33,978 nucleotides of DNA, taken from Pseudomonadota bacterium (lineage in GTDB: Bacteria; Pseudomonadota; Alphaproteobacteria; Acetobacterales; Acetobacteraceae). This document shows positions 1 to 7,206 of the stretch, piece by piece (position 1 is the stretch's first letter; the number at the start of each line of letters is the position of its first letter). Made by a program: the position numbers and the translations under genes. The stretch is from NCBI GenBank assembly GCA_021849425.1, contig JAJZSY010000027.1, forward strand, positions 1 to 33,978, written 5' to 3'. The notes beneath the pieces are model-generated. The model saw only the letters and a list, made by a program, of their open reading frames with translations. It did not search any database and was not told the origin of the DNA.

Positions 1-781
1 TGATGTCGAACTCGACCTGGCGGAAGGGCGGGGCGAGCTTGTTCTTGACCACCTTCACGCGGGTCTGGTTGCCGGTGACTTCCTCGCGGTCCTTGATCGA
101 GCCGATGCGGCGGATGTCCATGCGGATCGAGGCGTAGAATTTCAGCGCGTTGCCGCCGGTGGTGGTTTCGGGGTTGCCGAACATGACGCCGATCTTGAGG
201 CGGATCTGGTTGAGGAAGATCACCAGGGTTTTCGAGCGGGAGATCGAGCCGGTGAGCTTCCGCAGCGCCTGGCTCATCAGGCGGGCATGCAGGCCGACAT
301 GGCTGTCGCCCATCTCGCCCTCGAGCTCGGCGCGGGGAACCAGGGCGGCCACCGAGTCGACCACCAGCACGTCGATCGCACCGGAGCGGACCAGGGTGTC
401 GGCGATCTCGAGCGCCTGCTCGCCGGTGTCGGGCTGGGAGATCAGCAGGTTGTCGACATCGACGCCGAGCTTGCGGGCGTAGATCGGGTCGAGCGCGTGC
501 TCGGCATCAACGAAGGCGCAGGTGCCGCCACGCTTCTGTGCCTCGGCCACGGCGTGCAGGGCGAGCGTGGTCTTGCCCGAGGATTCCGGGCCGTAGATCT
601 CGATCACGCGGCCGCGCGGCAGGCCGCCGATGCCGAGGGCGAGGTCGAGCCCGAGCGAGCCGGTGGAAATGACGTCGATCGTCTCGGACTCGCTGCGCGA
701 CCCCATGCGCATGATCGAGCCCTTGCCGAAGGCGCGCTCGATCTGGGCCAGGGCGGCGTCGAGTGCCTTGTTCTTTTCCAT
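1..781 (-). CDS. recA: Recombinase RecA (3' end outside window)
   Basis: RecA is the ATP-dependent strand-exchange protein of homologous recombination; its filament on single-stranded DNA also triggers LexA self-cleavage in the SOS response. About 260 N-terminal residues are present and the frame is still open at base 1, so the C-terminal part lies beyond the window. Seen: the N-terminal helix that follows [15 protein letters not shown], a Walker A motif GPESSGKTT at residues 64-72, and a Walker B region (LVVDSVAAL) near residue 140 followed by [15 protein letters not shown] and the loop 2 region. The start at 781 has a CAGGAG ribosome site six bases upstream and matches the usual RecA N-terminus. 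An in-frame ATG at 832 would add 17 residues not seen in the family. LexA-type boxes lie upstream, so SOS control is expected. Confidence 0.97.
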   Translation of the reverse strand, partial: MEKNKALDAALAQIERAFGKGSIMRMGSRSESETIDVISTGSLGLDLALGIGGLPRGRVIEIYGPESSGKTTLALHAVAEAQKRGGTCAFVDAEHALDPIYARKLGVDVDNLLISQPDTGEQALEIADTLVRSGAIDVLVVDSVAALVPRAELEGEMGDSHVGLHARLMSQALRKLTGSISRSKTLVIFLNQIRLKIGVMFGNPETTTGGNALKFYASIRMDIRRIGSIKDREEVTGNQTRVKVVKNKLAPPFRQVEFDI

Positions 782-900
782 CGGTAACTCCTGAAGCGTG
801 AGGGGCGGCAGCGTGGGGAACGGTCGGATCATGCAACCTGAACGCGAATTCATCTTAAGGCGTGTGGACCCGTCCGTCGAGGGTGAGTTTTGCATGAAGA

Positions 901-915
901 GAACATAACAGCAAC
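901..915 (-). promoter_or_regulatory. Candidate LexA (SOS) box, one mismatch, upstream of recA
   Basis: On the minus strand this reads GTTGCTGTTATGTTC. It fits the alphaproteobacterial LexA direct repeat GTTC-N7-GTTC with one mismatch in the first half. It lies 120 bases upstream of the recA start codon, in the 169-base gap after galM that must hold the recA promoter. The gap is unusually AT-rich for this window. I could not fix a single -35/-10 pair; GTTGCT within the box could overlap a -35 element (inference). Confidence 0.6.
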
Positions 916-943
916 GCAGTTGATAAGAATTTATTAACTATTT

Positions 944-958
944 GTTCCTGTCATGTTC
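944..958 (+). promoter_or_regulatory. Perfect LexA (SOS) box at the galM 3' end
   Basis: GTTCCTGTCATGTTC is an exact GTTC-N7-GTTC match to the alphaproteobacterial LexA site. It overlaps the galM stop codon and lies 163 bases upstream of the recA start. It differs at only two positions from the box at 901-915 read on the other strand, so the two sites form an inverted pair with centres 43 bases apart. Regulation of recA by this pair is inference. Confidence 0.6.
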
Positions 959-1976
959 CTTTCCGGTCGGTCGTGAAGCGCCAGACGGTGCTGGAACGGA
1001 ACGCCTCGCCAGGGTCCAGCCTGGTGGAGGGGAAGCCTGCGCGGTTGGGAGAATCGGGAAAATGCTGGGTTTCGAGGGCGATTCCATCGCCCGCGCGGTA
1101 AGGCGGCAGGTCGAGCTTGCCGGCGGCATAGACCTGCACGGCGGGCTCGGTGGTCTCGACCGTGAGGATGCGGCCCGAGACGGAGTCGCGCAGGAGCGCG
1201 GCGGGTCCGATCACACCTTCCGGCTTGTCGAGCACGAAGCAATGATCCAACCCGGCGCGGGTGGCGCCGATCGGCTGCGGGCGCATGAGGTCGAGCCAGG
1301 AGCCGGCAACCGGGGCGATGGCGCCGGTCGGGATGTTCGCGGGGTCCGCTGGCAGGTAGCGCGCGGCGGCGACGGCAATTTCGTGGTCGAGCGCGGTGCC
1401 GCCGCCGGCGAGGTTGAAATAGGCGTGGTTGGTCAGGTTGAGCACCGTGGCGCGGCCGGCGACGCGGGCGGCATAGTCGAGGCGGAACGCGTTGTCCGGC
1501 GCCAGCGTGTAGGTGACGTAGACGGTGAGGTCGCCGGGGAAGCCGTTCTCGCCGTCCGGACTGTGCAGGCGGAGGGTGAGGGCGCTGCCGGTGGCGGCGA
1601 CGATATCCCACACGCGGTGGCTGAAATTGGGCGTGGGGCCGTCGGCCGGGCCGCCATGCAGGGTGTTGGCGCCCTCGTTGGCCGGCAGGGTGTGGCGGAC
1701 GCCGTCGAGCGTGAAGGCGGCGCCGGCGATGCGGTTGGCGTAGCGGCCGACGAGCGCGCCGAAATAGGGGCTCTTCGTCTCGTAGTCGGCGAGGGTGGGG
1801 CAGGTCAGCACGACATTGCCGAGGCGGCCGCGCCGATCGGGGACCAGGAGTTCCTCGACGATGCCGCCATAGTCGAGCAGGCTGACCGACATGCCCGCCT
1901 CGTTCGCGAGGGTGATCCGCCGCACCTTCGCGCCGGCGCGCGTGGTGCCGTAGGGGGCGATGACGGGTTCGGGCAT
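951..1976 (-). CDS. galM: Aldose 1-epimerase (mutarotase)
   Basis: Interconverts the alpha and beta anomers of free aldoses such as glucose or galactose in the cytoplasm. The protein is 341 residues, normal for the GalM family. Seen: GRYANRI at 77-83, the substrate-binding HGG at 107-109, the catalytic His of NLTNHAYFNLAG at 184, and the catalytic base Glu 302 in the C-terminal ALETQHFPDSPN segment. The ATG at 1976 has GGAG upstream. The gene follows aidB by 26 bases in the same direction, so the two may be co-transcribed. Its last codons overlap an SOS box for the downstream recA. The exact sugar cannot be told from sequence. Confidence 0.93.
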   Translation of the reverse strand: MPEPVIAPYGTTRAGAKVRRITLANEAGMSVSLLDYGGIVEELLVPDRRGRLGNVVLTCPTLADYETKSPYFGALVGRYANRIAGAAFTLDGVRHTLPANEGANTLHGGPADGPTPNFSHRVWDIVAATGSALTLRLHSPDGENGFPGDLTVYVTYTLAPDNAFRLDYAARVAGRATVLNLTNHAYFNLAGGGTALDHEIAVAAARYLPADPANIPTGAIAPVAGSWLDLMRPQPIGATRAGLDHCFVLDKPEGVIGPAALLRDSVSGRILTVETTEPAVQVYAAGKLDLPPYRAGDGIALETQHFPDSPNRAGFPSTRLDPGEAFRSSTVWRFTTDRKGT

Positions 1977-2002
1977 CGGCGGTCGCTCCTTCAGTCGTTC
2001 GG

Positions 2003-3634
2003 TCAGGCGGCCGGGATGACGGCGGCGCGGGTGAGGAGATCGGTATCACCGCCAGTGGTGCCGGCGGCGCCGAAGGCCAGGGCGGGATGGACGATTCGCG
2101 CGGCGATGAAGCGCTCGGCGACGGCAGCCGGGGCGTGACGCAGCAGTAGTGCGGCCGAGAGTGCGAGGGCGAGATGCTCGACGAGGCGGCGGGCGACGGG
2201 CTCTGCAGTTTCGGGGCGTTCGAGCATCGCCTCGACGCCGGCGATCAGCGCATCGAGCGCGGTGTCAGCACCACGGGCGGGGGCGAGTTCGGCGGCGAGG
2301 GCGGCGGCGGCCTCGGGCGCGCGGGTCAGCGCGCGCAGCACGTCGAGACAGATGATATTGCCGGCCCCCTCCCAGACGCCGTTCAGCGGCGCCTCGCGGT
2401 AGAGTCGGGCGATCGGGTGTTCCTCGACGAAGCCGTTGCCGCCGTGGCATTCCAGCGCCTCGGCAAGCAGGGCGGGGGCGCGCTTGCAGGTCCAGTATTT
2501 CGTGACCGGGACAATGATCCGGGCGAGGGCGGCTTCGTCCGGGTCGCGCGCGGCGGCGTCGGTTGCGGCGGCGGCGCGCAGGGCGAGCCAGAGCGCTGCC
2601 TCGGCCTCCAGCGCCATGTCGGCGAGGACGGCGCGCATCAGCGGCTGGTCGATCAGGGCGCGCTGGAAGGCGCGGCGATGGGCGGCGTGGTGCAAAGCGA
2701 GCGAGGTGGCCTGGCGCATCAGCGCCGCGGCGCCGAGCGCGCATTCGAGGCGGGTGAGATGCGCCATCTCGATGATGGTGGCGATGCCGCGGCCCTCGGC
2801 GCCGACCATGACCGCCTCCAGCCCGTCGAACTCGACCTCGGCGGAGGCGTTGGAACGGTTGCCGAGCTTGTCCTTCAGCCGCTGGATGCGCACGGCGTTG
2901 CGGCTGCCATCGTCGCGCCAGCCCTGGGCGAGGAAGCAGGAGATCGTCTCGCCGGTGCGGGCGAGGGTGAGGAAGAGATCGCTGGCGGGGACCGAGAAGA
3001 ACCATTTATGGCCGGTCAGCTGCCACGAATCGCCCGCCCGGGTCGCGGTGGTGCGGGTCTGGCGCAGATCCGAGCCGCCCTGTTTCTCGGTCATCGCCAT
3101 CGCGACGCCGAGGGCGGATTTCTCGGCCGGCGGCAGCGGGCGCGGATCGTAGCCAGGTGCGAAAATCCGGTCGCGGAAGCGGGCGAGCAGGTCGGGCGCG
3201 TGGGCGAGGGCGGCGGCGGCGGCGAAGGTCATCGCCGCAGGACAGCAGACGCCGGGTTCGCCCTGGCCCCAGAGATAGGCCACGGCGGCGCGGGCGACAT
3301 GGGCGCCGGGGCGGGGCTCGGTCCAGGCCAGGCTGTGGAAGCGGTCGGCACGGATCATGCCCATCAGGCGGTGCCAGGCGGGGTGGTAGGCGACCTCGTC
3401 GATGCGGTGGCCAAAGCGGTCGAAGGCGGCGAGTTCGGGCGGGTTGCGATTCGCCTCCCGCGCCAGGGCGCGCAGTTCGGGTGAACCGATTCGGGCGCCG
3501 ACCGCGGCGAGATGGGGGGCTGCCCAGAAGGCGCCGAAGGCGGAGACCGCTTCGGCAAGGGCGGCATCGGCGGTGAAGGCGTCGTGATCGGGTGGTTCGC
3601 CGGCCTGGTTGAAGACCTCATGGGTTGCGACCAT
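2003..3634 (-). CDS. aidB: AidB-type acyl-CoA dehydrogenase family protein
   Basis: A flavoprotein of the acyl-CoA dehydrogenase superfamily. The AidB branch is known from E. coli, where it is induced by alkylating agents, binds DNA and has weak isovaleryl-CoA dehydrogenase activity. Length is 543 residues against 541 for E. coli AidB. It begins with the branch's typical THEVFNQ segment. Further motifs are MTEKQGGSDL at 181-190 (flavin contact), ECHGGNGF at 395-402, and the putative catalytic Glu 422 in LNGVWEGAGNI. The extended C-terminal region is the part that binds DNA in AidB. It is the first gene of a likely aidB-galM unit upstream of recA, which fits, but does not prove, a DNA-damage role. 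A plain catabolic acyl-CoA dehydrogenase is less likely given the length and N-terminus. Confidence 0.85.
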   Translation of the reverse strand: MVATHEVFNQAGEPPDHDAFTADAALAEAVSAFGAFWAAPHLAAVGARIGSPELRALAREANRNPPELAAFDRFGHRIDEVAYHPAWHRLMGMIRADRFHSLAWTEPRPGAHVARAAVAYLWGQGEPGVCCPAAMTFAAAAALAHAPDLLARFRDRIFAPGYDPRPLPPAEKSALGVAMAMTEKQGGSDLRQTRTTATRAGDSWQLTGHKWFFSVPASDLFLTLARTGETISCFLAQGWRDDGSRNAVRIQRLKDKLGNRSNASAEVEFDGLEAVMVGAEGRGIATIIEMAHLTRLECALGAAALMRQATSLALHHAAHRRAFQRALIDQPLMRAVLADMALEAEAALWLALRAAAATDAAARDPDEAALARIIVPVTKYWTCKRAPALLAEALECHGGNGFVEEHPIARLYREAPLNGVWEGAGNIICLDVLRALTRAPEAAAALAAELAPARGADTALDALIAGVEAMLERPETAEPVARRLVEHLALALSAALLLRHAPAAVAERFIAARIVHPALAFGAAGTTGGDTDLLTRAAVIPAA

Positions 3635-3697
3635 TCCGCCAGCATAGACAAGCGGGCGCGGTTTGTCTCGCCCGGGGCCCCGTTCCGCGCGGCTCTA

Positions 3698-3726
3698 TTG
3701 ATGGCGGCGCGCGCTGCGCCTATACC
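3698..3726 (+). promoter_or_regulatory. Sigma70-type promoter for tRNA-Gly
   Basis: A TTGATG -35 element at 3698-3703 and a TATACC -10 element at 3721-3726 are separated by exactly 17 bases. The -10 ends ten bases before the tRNA-Gly 5' end. Spacing and position fit a stable-RNA promoter; it was identified by eye only. Confidence 0.5.
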
Positions 3727-3736
3727 CGACCACGTT

Positions 3737-3810
3737 GCGGGTGTAGCTCAATGGTAGAGTTCCAGCCTTCCAAGCTGGCTGTGCGGGTTCGATTCCCGTC
3801 ACCCGCTCCA
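3737..3810 (+). tRNA. tRNA-Gly, anticodon TCC
   Basis: A complete cloverleaf can be drawn: acceptor GCGGGTG pairs with CACCCGC; there is a D arm; an anticodon stem CCAGC/GCTGG holds loop CTTCCAA with anticodon TCC at 3769-3771; the T arm has the GGTTCGATTCC core. The CCA end is encoded. TCC reads GGA and, by wobble, GGG codons. It lies 97 bases upstream of tRNA-Trp in the same direction. Confidence 0.97.
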
Positions 3811-3839
3811 GTCTGAACCATCCGGACCCTTGTCCGCAC

Positions 3840-3868
3840 TTGACAGCGGGGCCCGGTCGTTGTGCAAG
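3840..3868 (+). promoter_or_regulatory. Possible promoter for the tRNA-Trp-secE-nusG unit
   Basis: A perfect TTGACA -35 at 3840-3845 is followed after 17 bases by TGCAAG at 3863-3868, a poor -10. It lies about 40 bases upstream of tRNA-Trp. A strong -35 with a weak -10 is plausible in a GC-rich alphaproteobacterium, but read-through from tRNA-Gly could also serve the unit. Confidence 0.35.
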
Positions 3869-3907
3869 GCGGACGGATGCACGCGGTTCGCGGGCAGTCC
3901 GCGCCGC

Positions 3908-3984
3908 AGGGGTGTAGCTCAATTGGCTAGAGCGCCGGTCTCCAAAACCGGAGGCTGGGGGTTCGAGACCCTCCACCCCTGCCA
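3908..3984 (+). tRNA. tRNA-Trp, anticodon CCA
   Basis: Acceptor AGGGGTG pairs with CACCCCT, followed by discriminator G and an encoded CCA. The anticodon stem CCGGT/ACCGG holds loop CTCCAAA with anticodon CCA at 3942-3944; the T arm core is GGTTCGAGACC. It sits 63 bases before secE, the widely conserved tRNA-Trp-secE-nusG order. Its cognate synthetase, trpS, lies about 5 kb away in this window. Confidence 0.97.
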
Positions 3985-4047
3985 GCCGGAACCCCGAGGG
4001 CCGGCGCTGGCGGCGATTCTCGGCAGTTTTCATGGAGCAACCTGACA

Positions 4048-4242
4048 TTGGCGTTCAACCCGGCGAAATTCTTGCGCGATGTGCGCAGCGAGGCCTCCAA
4101 GACCACCTGGCCGTCGCGCAAGGAAACACTGGTGACCACCGGCGTGGTGCTGGCCATGGTCGTGGTGACCATCGTGTTCTTCCTGGTGGTCGATCAGGTG
4201 ATCGGCGGGGCGATGCGGTTGCTGTTCGGCGTCGGGGGTTGA
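4048..4242 (+). CDS. secE: Preprotein translocase subunit SecE
   Basis: Essential small subunit that clamps SecY in the inner-membrane Sec translocon. The 64-residue product is the short single-span form typical of alphaproteobacteria. It has the amphipathic N-terminal helix with the conserved KTTWPSRKET segment at about 18-27, then one membrane span at about 30-51. The start is a TTG with GGAG ten bases upstream; no ATG in this frame gives the conserved N-terminus. It is followed nine bases later by nusG. Confidence 0.93.
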   Translation: MAFNPAKFLRDVRSEASKTTWPSRKETLVTTGVVLAMVVVTIVFFLVVDQVIGGAMRLLFGVGG

Positions 4243-4251
4243 GGTAAGGTC

Positions 4252-4782
4252 ATGGCAAAGCGCTGGTACGTTCTGCACGTCTATTCCGGGTTCGAGAAGA
4301 AGATCGCGACCCAGATCATGGAGACCGCCGCCCAGAAGGGCCTGGCGGACGAGATCGAGCAGGTGATGGTGCCGACCGAGGAGGTGGTGGAGATTCGCCG
4401 CGCCCAGAAGGTCAACGCCGAACGCAAATTCTTCCCTGGCTACGTGCTGGTGAAGATGGAAATGACCGACGATGCGTGGCATCTCGTGCGCGACATTCCG
4501 AAAGTGACCGGCTTTCTCGGCAGCAAGCTGCGGCCGACGCCGATTTCCGAGGCCGAGGCGCAGCGCATGCTGCAGCAGGTGCAGGAAGGCACCGAGCATC
4601 GCCGGCCGGCGGTGGTCTTCGAGATCGGCGAGCAGGTGCGCGTGGCTGACGGCCCGTTCACCAGCTTTAACGGCGTGATCGAGGACATTGACGAGGACAA
4701 GGGACGGGTTAAGGTATCGGTCTCGATTTTCGGGCGGTCGACGCCGGTCGAACTCGAATACGGGCAGGTCGAAAAGCTCTGA
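4252..4782 (+). CDS. nusG: Transcription termination/antitermination factor NusG
   Basis: NusG binds RNA polymerase through its N-terminal domain, suppresses pausing, and uses its C-terminal KOW domain to contact Rho or ribosomal protein S10. The 176-residue protein matches the family. Seen: KRWYVLHVYSGFEKK at the N-terminus, FFPGYVLV at 60-67, GFLG at 87-90, and a KOW domain at about 126-155 (VRVADGPFTSFNGVIEDID). The gene lies directly behind secE. Unlike the usual order, no rplK follows; a hydrolase gene does. Confidence 0.97.
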   Translation: MAKRWYVLHVYSGFEKKIATQIMETAAQKGLADEIEQVMVPTEEVVEIRRAQKVNAERKFFPGYVLVKMEMTDDAWHLVRDIPKVTGFLGSKLRPTPISEAEAQRMLQQVQEGTEHRRPAVVFEIGEQVRVADGPFTSFNGVIEDIDEDKGRVKVSVSIFGRSTPVELEYGQVEKL

Positions 4783-4849
4783 CACGGCGCCCCCGCCACG
4801 CGGTGGTGGCCGGCTCGGAAGGGCCGCACCCGTCGTGAGGGGGGACGAC

Positions 4850-5752
4850 ATGGACACCACAATCGAGACCATCAGGATCGCCGCCAACGGACTCGAGTTC
4901 GACGTCGATTCGGCGGGGACCGGCAGGAAGTTGGCACTCTGCCTGCACGGGTTTCCGGAAAGCCGATTTTCGTGGCGCTTCCAGCTGCCGCTGCTGGCGC
5001 GGCTCGGTTACACGGCATGGGCGCCGGATCTGAGAGGCTATGGCCACTCGTCACGCCCGCAGGGGGTGGAGAATTATCGCGCCTCGCTGCTGCTTCGCGA
5101 CGTCGCCGGGCTGATCGACGCGGCGCGGGCGCGTGGCATCGATGACGGGGTGCTGCTGATCGGGCATGACTGGGGTGGCGCGCTGGGTTGGCTGTTCGTG
5201 CTGAACCGGGTCCGGCCGGTGGAGCGCTTCATCGTGATGAACCTGCCGCACCCCGATCTCTTCGCGCGCGGCTTGCGCCGCTGGCGGCAGTTGCGACGCT
5301 CTTGGTATATTTTCTGGTTCCAACTGCCCTGGCTGCCCGAGCGCGTGCTGGCGGCAGACCGGGCCGCCTGGATCGCCCGTGCGTTTCGCGGGATCGCGGT
5401 GGACAAGAGCCGGTTTCCCGATGAGGTGCTCGATGTCTATCGCGCCAATGCGCTGCTCCCCGGCGCGCTGACCGCGATGATCAACTGGTATCGGGCGAAT
5501 CTTCGCAACCCGTGGCGTCGGCTCGGCCCGGCAAAACGGCTTGCGGTGCCGACGCTGATGATCTGGGGCGAGAGCGACCCGGCGCTGGGTTTCGAACTCA
5601 CCGAGGGCACCGCGGCGCTGGTCGACGATTTTACCTTCCGCAGCCTGCCCGACGTGTCGCATTGGGTGCAGCAGGAGGCGCCCGAGTCGGTGAATGCGAT
5701 GATCGAGGCCTGGCTGGAAGGGCGCGAGGTGCCGTTCCACCCGCACGGTTGA
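4850..5752 (+). CDS. Alpha/beta hydrolase, epoxide hydrolase-like
   Basis: A soluble alpha/beta-hydrolase-fold enzyme of 300 residues. Seen: the oxyanion-hole HGFPE at 33-37, the nucleophile motif GHDWGG with Asp 107, a probable acid Asp 243 (IWGESDPAL) and a catalytic His 271 (SHWVQQE). Lid tyrosines, including Tyr 214 in INWYR, resemble those of soluble epoxide hydrolases. An Asp nucleophile excludes ordinary esterases and leaves epoxide hydrolase or haloalkane/haloacetate dehalogenase; the tyrosines favour the former. The ATG at 4850 is preceded by GTGAGGGGGG. The frame is open further upstream into nusG, but that part has no family resemblance. It lies 67 bases after nusG and is convergent with the MaoC gene. 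The natural substrate is unknown. Confidence 0.85.
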   Translation: MDTTIETIRIAANGLEFDVDSAGTGRKLALCLHGFPESRFSWRFQLPLLARLGYTAWAPDLRGYGHSSRPQGVENYRASLLLRDVAGLIDAARARGIDDGVLLIGHDWGGALGWLFVLNRVRPVERFIVMNLPHPDLFARGLRRWRQLRRSWYIFWFQLPWLPERVLAADRAAWIARAFRGIAVDKSRFPDEVLDVYRANALLPGALTAMINWYRANLRNPWRRLGPAKRLAVPTLMIWGESDPALGFELTEGTAALVDDFTFRSLPDVSHWVQQEAPESVNAMIEAWLEGREVPFHPHG

Positions 5753-5759
5753 GAGCCGC

Positions 5760-6182
5760 TCAGGAGTCGAGCAGCACGCCCTTGCTGGTGCCCTCGACCG
5801 CAACCACGCCGGTCTCGACCAGGGTGAGCGTGCCGGCACAGACCGCGATGGTGCCGAGGCCTTCCTTGCGCTCGATGCCCGTGACTTCCCAGCGAATGCG
5901 CGCGCGCGCGCCCATCGGCACGGCGCGGCGGAAGCGGAAGGTGAACTCCATGCCCACGGTCGGGCCAAGGCCGGAGAAATGCGCGGCGGTAAGGCCCATC
6001 ATCCGCGCCGTCGTTTCGGTGCCGCTGGCGATCAGGCCGCCGAAGCGCGAGGCTTTCGCAAGCGCCGCGTCGTGATGCATCGGGTTGGTGTCGCCCACCA
6101 GCAGGGCGAAGGCGCGGGAGGCGCTTTCTTCAAAAACGTGTTCGGTCTCGAAACTGTCACCGATTTTGATGATTTCAGCCAT
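5760..6182 (-). CDS. MaoC-like hotdog-fold dehydratase
   Basis: A 140-residue single-hotdog protein of the MaoC / (R)-specific enoyl-CoA hydratase family, which hydrates trans-2-enoyl-CoA to (R)-3-hydroxyacyl-CoA. The hydratase signature is DTNPMHHD at 31-38, with Asp 31 and the following His as catalytic pair, then SRFGGLIASGTETTARM. In this family such proteins act in fatty-acid or polyhydroxyalkanoate metabolism, or as adaptor-like dehydratases; sequence does not decide between them. Its 3' end is seven bases from the hydrolase gene and it diverges from galU. Confidence 0.85.
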   Translation of the reverse strand: MAEIIKIGDSFETEHVFEESASRAFALLVGDTNPMHHDAALAKASRFGGLIASGTETTARMMGLTAAHFSGLGPTVGMEFTFRFRRAVPMGARARIRWEVTGIERKEGLGTIAVCAGTLTLVETGVVAVEGTSKGVLLDS

Positions 6183-6327
6183 ATTTTAATCTTTCTTGGA
6201 CGTTCTTGTTCATTCGGCCGCGACGTGGCATTTGGCGCGGAAGCGGAATAACTGCCACACGGGCTTTGAGCCGTCCATTCCGGGGCAGGGCTTCCAGCGC
6301 TGATCTGGTTTTCAGGGAGAGTGTGCT

Positions 6328-7206
6328 TTGCCGATCAAACCATTGAAAAAAGCCGTCCTTCCCGTTGCGGGGCTAGGTACGCGGTTCCTGCCCGCGACGA
6401 AGGCGATCCCCAAGGAAATGCTGCCGGTCGTCGACAAGCCGTTGATCCAGTACGCGATCGACGAGGCCCGGGCGGCAGGCATCGAGCAGTTCTGCATGGT
6501 GACCGGGCGCGGCAAGACGGCGCTGATCGACCATTTCGACATCGCTTTCGAACTTGAGGCAACGCTGAACGAACGCGGCAAGGGCGATGCGCTCGACATG
6601 CTGCGCAGCGAGGCGATGGAACCGGGATCGATCGTCACCGTGCGCCAGCAGGTGCCGCTCGGGCTCGGCCATGCGATCTGGTGTGCACGGGCCTTCATCG
6701 GCGACGACCCCTTCGCCATCCTGCTGCCCGACGACCTGGTGCTGAGCCGCACCCCCTGCCTCGGCCAGCTCGCCGACGCCTATCGGGCGACCGGTGGCAA
6801 TGTGGTCGCGGTGGAGGAAGTGCCGATGGAGCATGTCCATCGTTACGGCGTCCTCAAGACCGGGGCGACGGAAAACAACCTCGTCGAGGTCAAGGGGCTG
6901 GTGGAAAAGCCCAAACGCGAGGAAGCGCCATCCAATCTCTCGATCATCGGGCGCTATGTGCTGCTGCCCGAGGTGATCGCCCATCTCTCGCGGATGGAGC
7001 GCGGCGCCGGCAACGAAGTGCAGCTGACCGACGCAATGGCTAAAATGATCGGGGCCGCACCTTTCCACGGACTTAAATTCGAAGGACGCCGGTTCGACTG
7101 CGGCGACAAGGCGGGCTATCTGGAGGCACAGATTGCCTTCGGTCTGCAACGTGCCGATCTCGGGCCGTCGATCCGGCATTTTCTAAAGGCGTATTCAGAT
7201 GCATGA
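6328..7206 (+). CDS. galU: UTP-glucose-1-phosphate uridylyltransferase
   Basis: Makes UDP-glucose from UTP and glucose 1-phosphate for capsule, cellulose and lipopolysaccharide synthesis. The 292-residue protein has the nucleotidyltransferase signature AGLGTRFLPATKAIPKEM at 14-31, and DKPLIQYAIDEA after it. The start is a TTG with CAGGGAGAG upstream; the family N-terminus (PIKPLKKAVLPVAG) begins just here and no ATG is available. The stop overlaps the start of the downstream phosphohexomutase gene by eight bases, so translation is probably coupled. The two enzymes are metabolically linked, since the mutase supplies glucose 1-phosphate. Confidence 0.96.
   Translation: MPIKPLKKAVLPVAGLGTRFLPATKAIPKEMLPVVDKPLIQYAIDEARAAGIEQFCMVTGRGKTALIDHFDIAFELEATLNERGKGDALDMLRSEAMEPGSIVTVRQQVPLGLGHAIWCARAFIGDDPFAILLPDDLVLSRTPCLGQLADAYRATGGNVVAVEEVPMEHVHRYGVLKTGATENNLVEVKGLVEKPKREEAPSNLSIIGRYVLLPEVIAHLSRMERGAGNEVQLTDAMAKMIGAAPFHGLKFEGRRFDCGDKAGYLEAQIAFGLQRADLGPSIRHFLKAYSDA

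Noticed and set aside
4793..4809. Seven-base-pair hairpin after nusG as a terminator.
   Set aside because: Three-base loop, one G-U pair and no T-run; kept only as a remark in the nusG finding.
5898..5912. GCGCGCGCGC tract in the MaoC gene as a repeat element.
   Set aside because: It is a short run within coding sequence explained by Arg/Ala codons in a GC-rich genome.
6183..6327. GTTC-rich stretch (GTTCTTGTTC) between the MaoC gene and galU as an SOS box.
   Set aside because: Half-site spacing is two bases, not seven. No other operator or convincing promoter was seen in this divergent gap.
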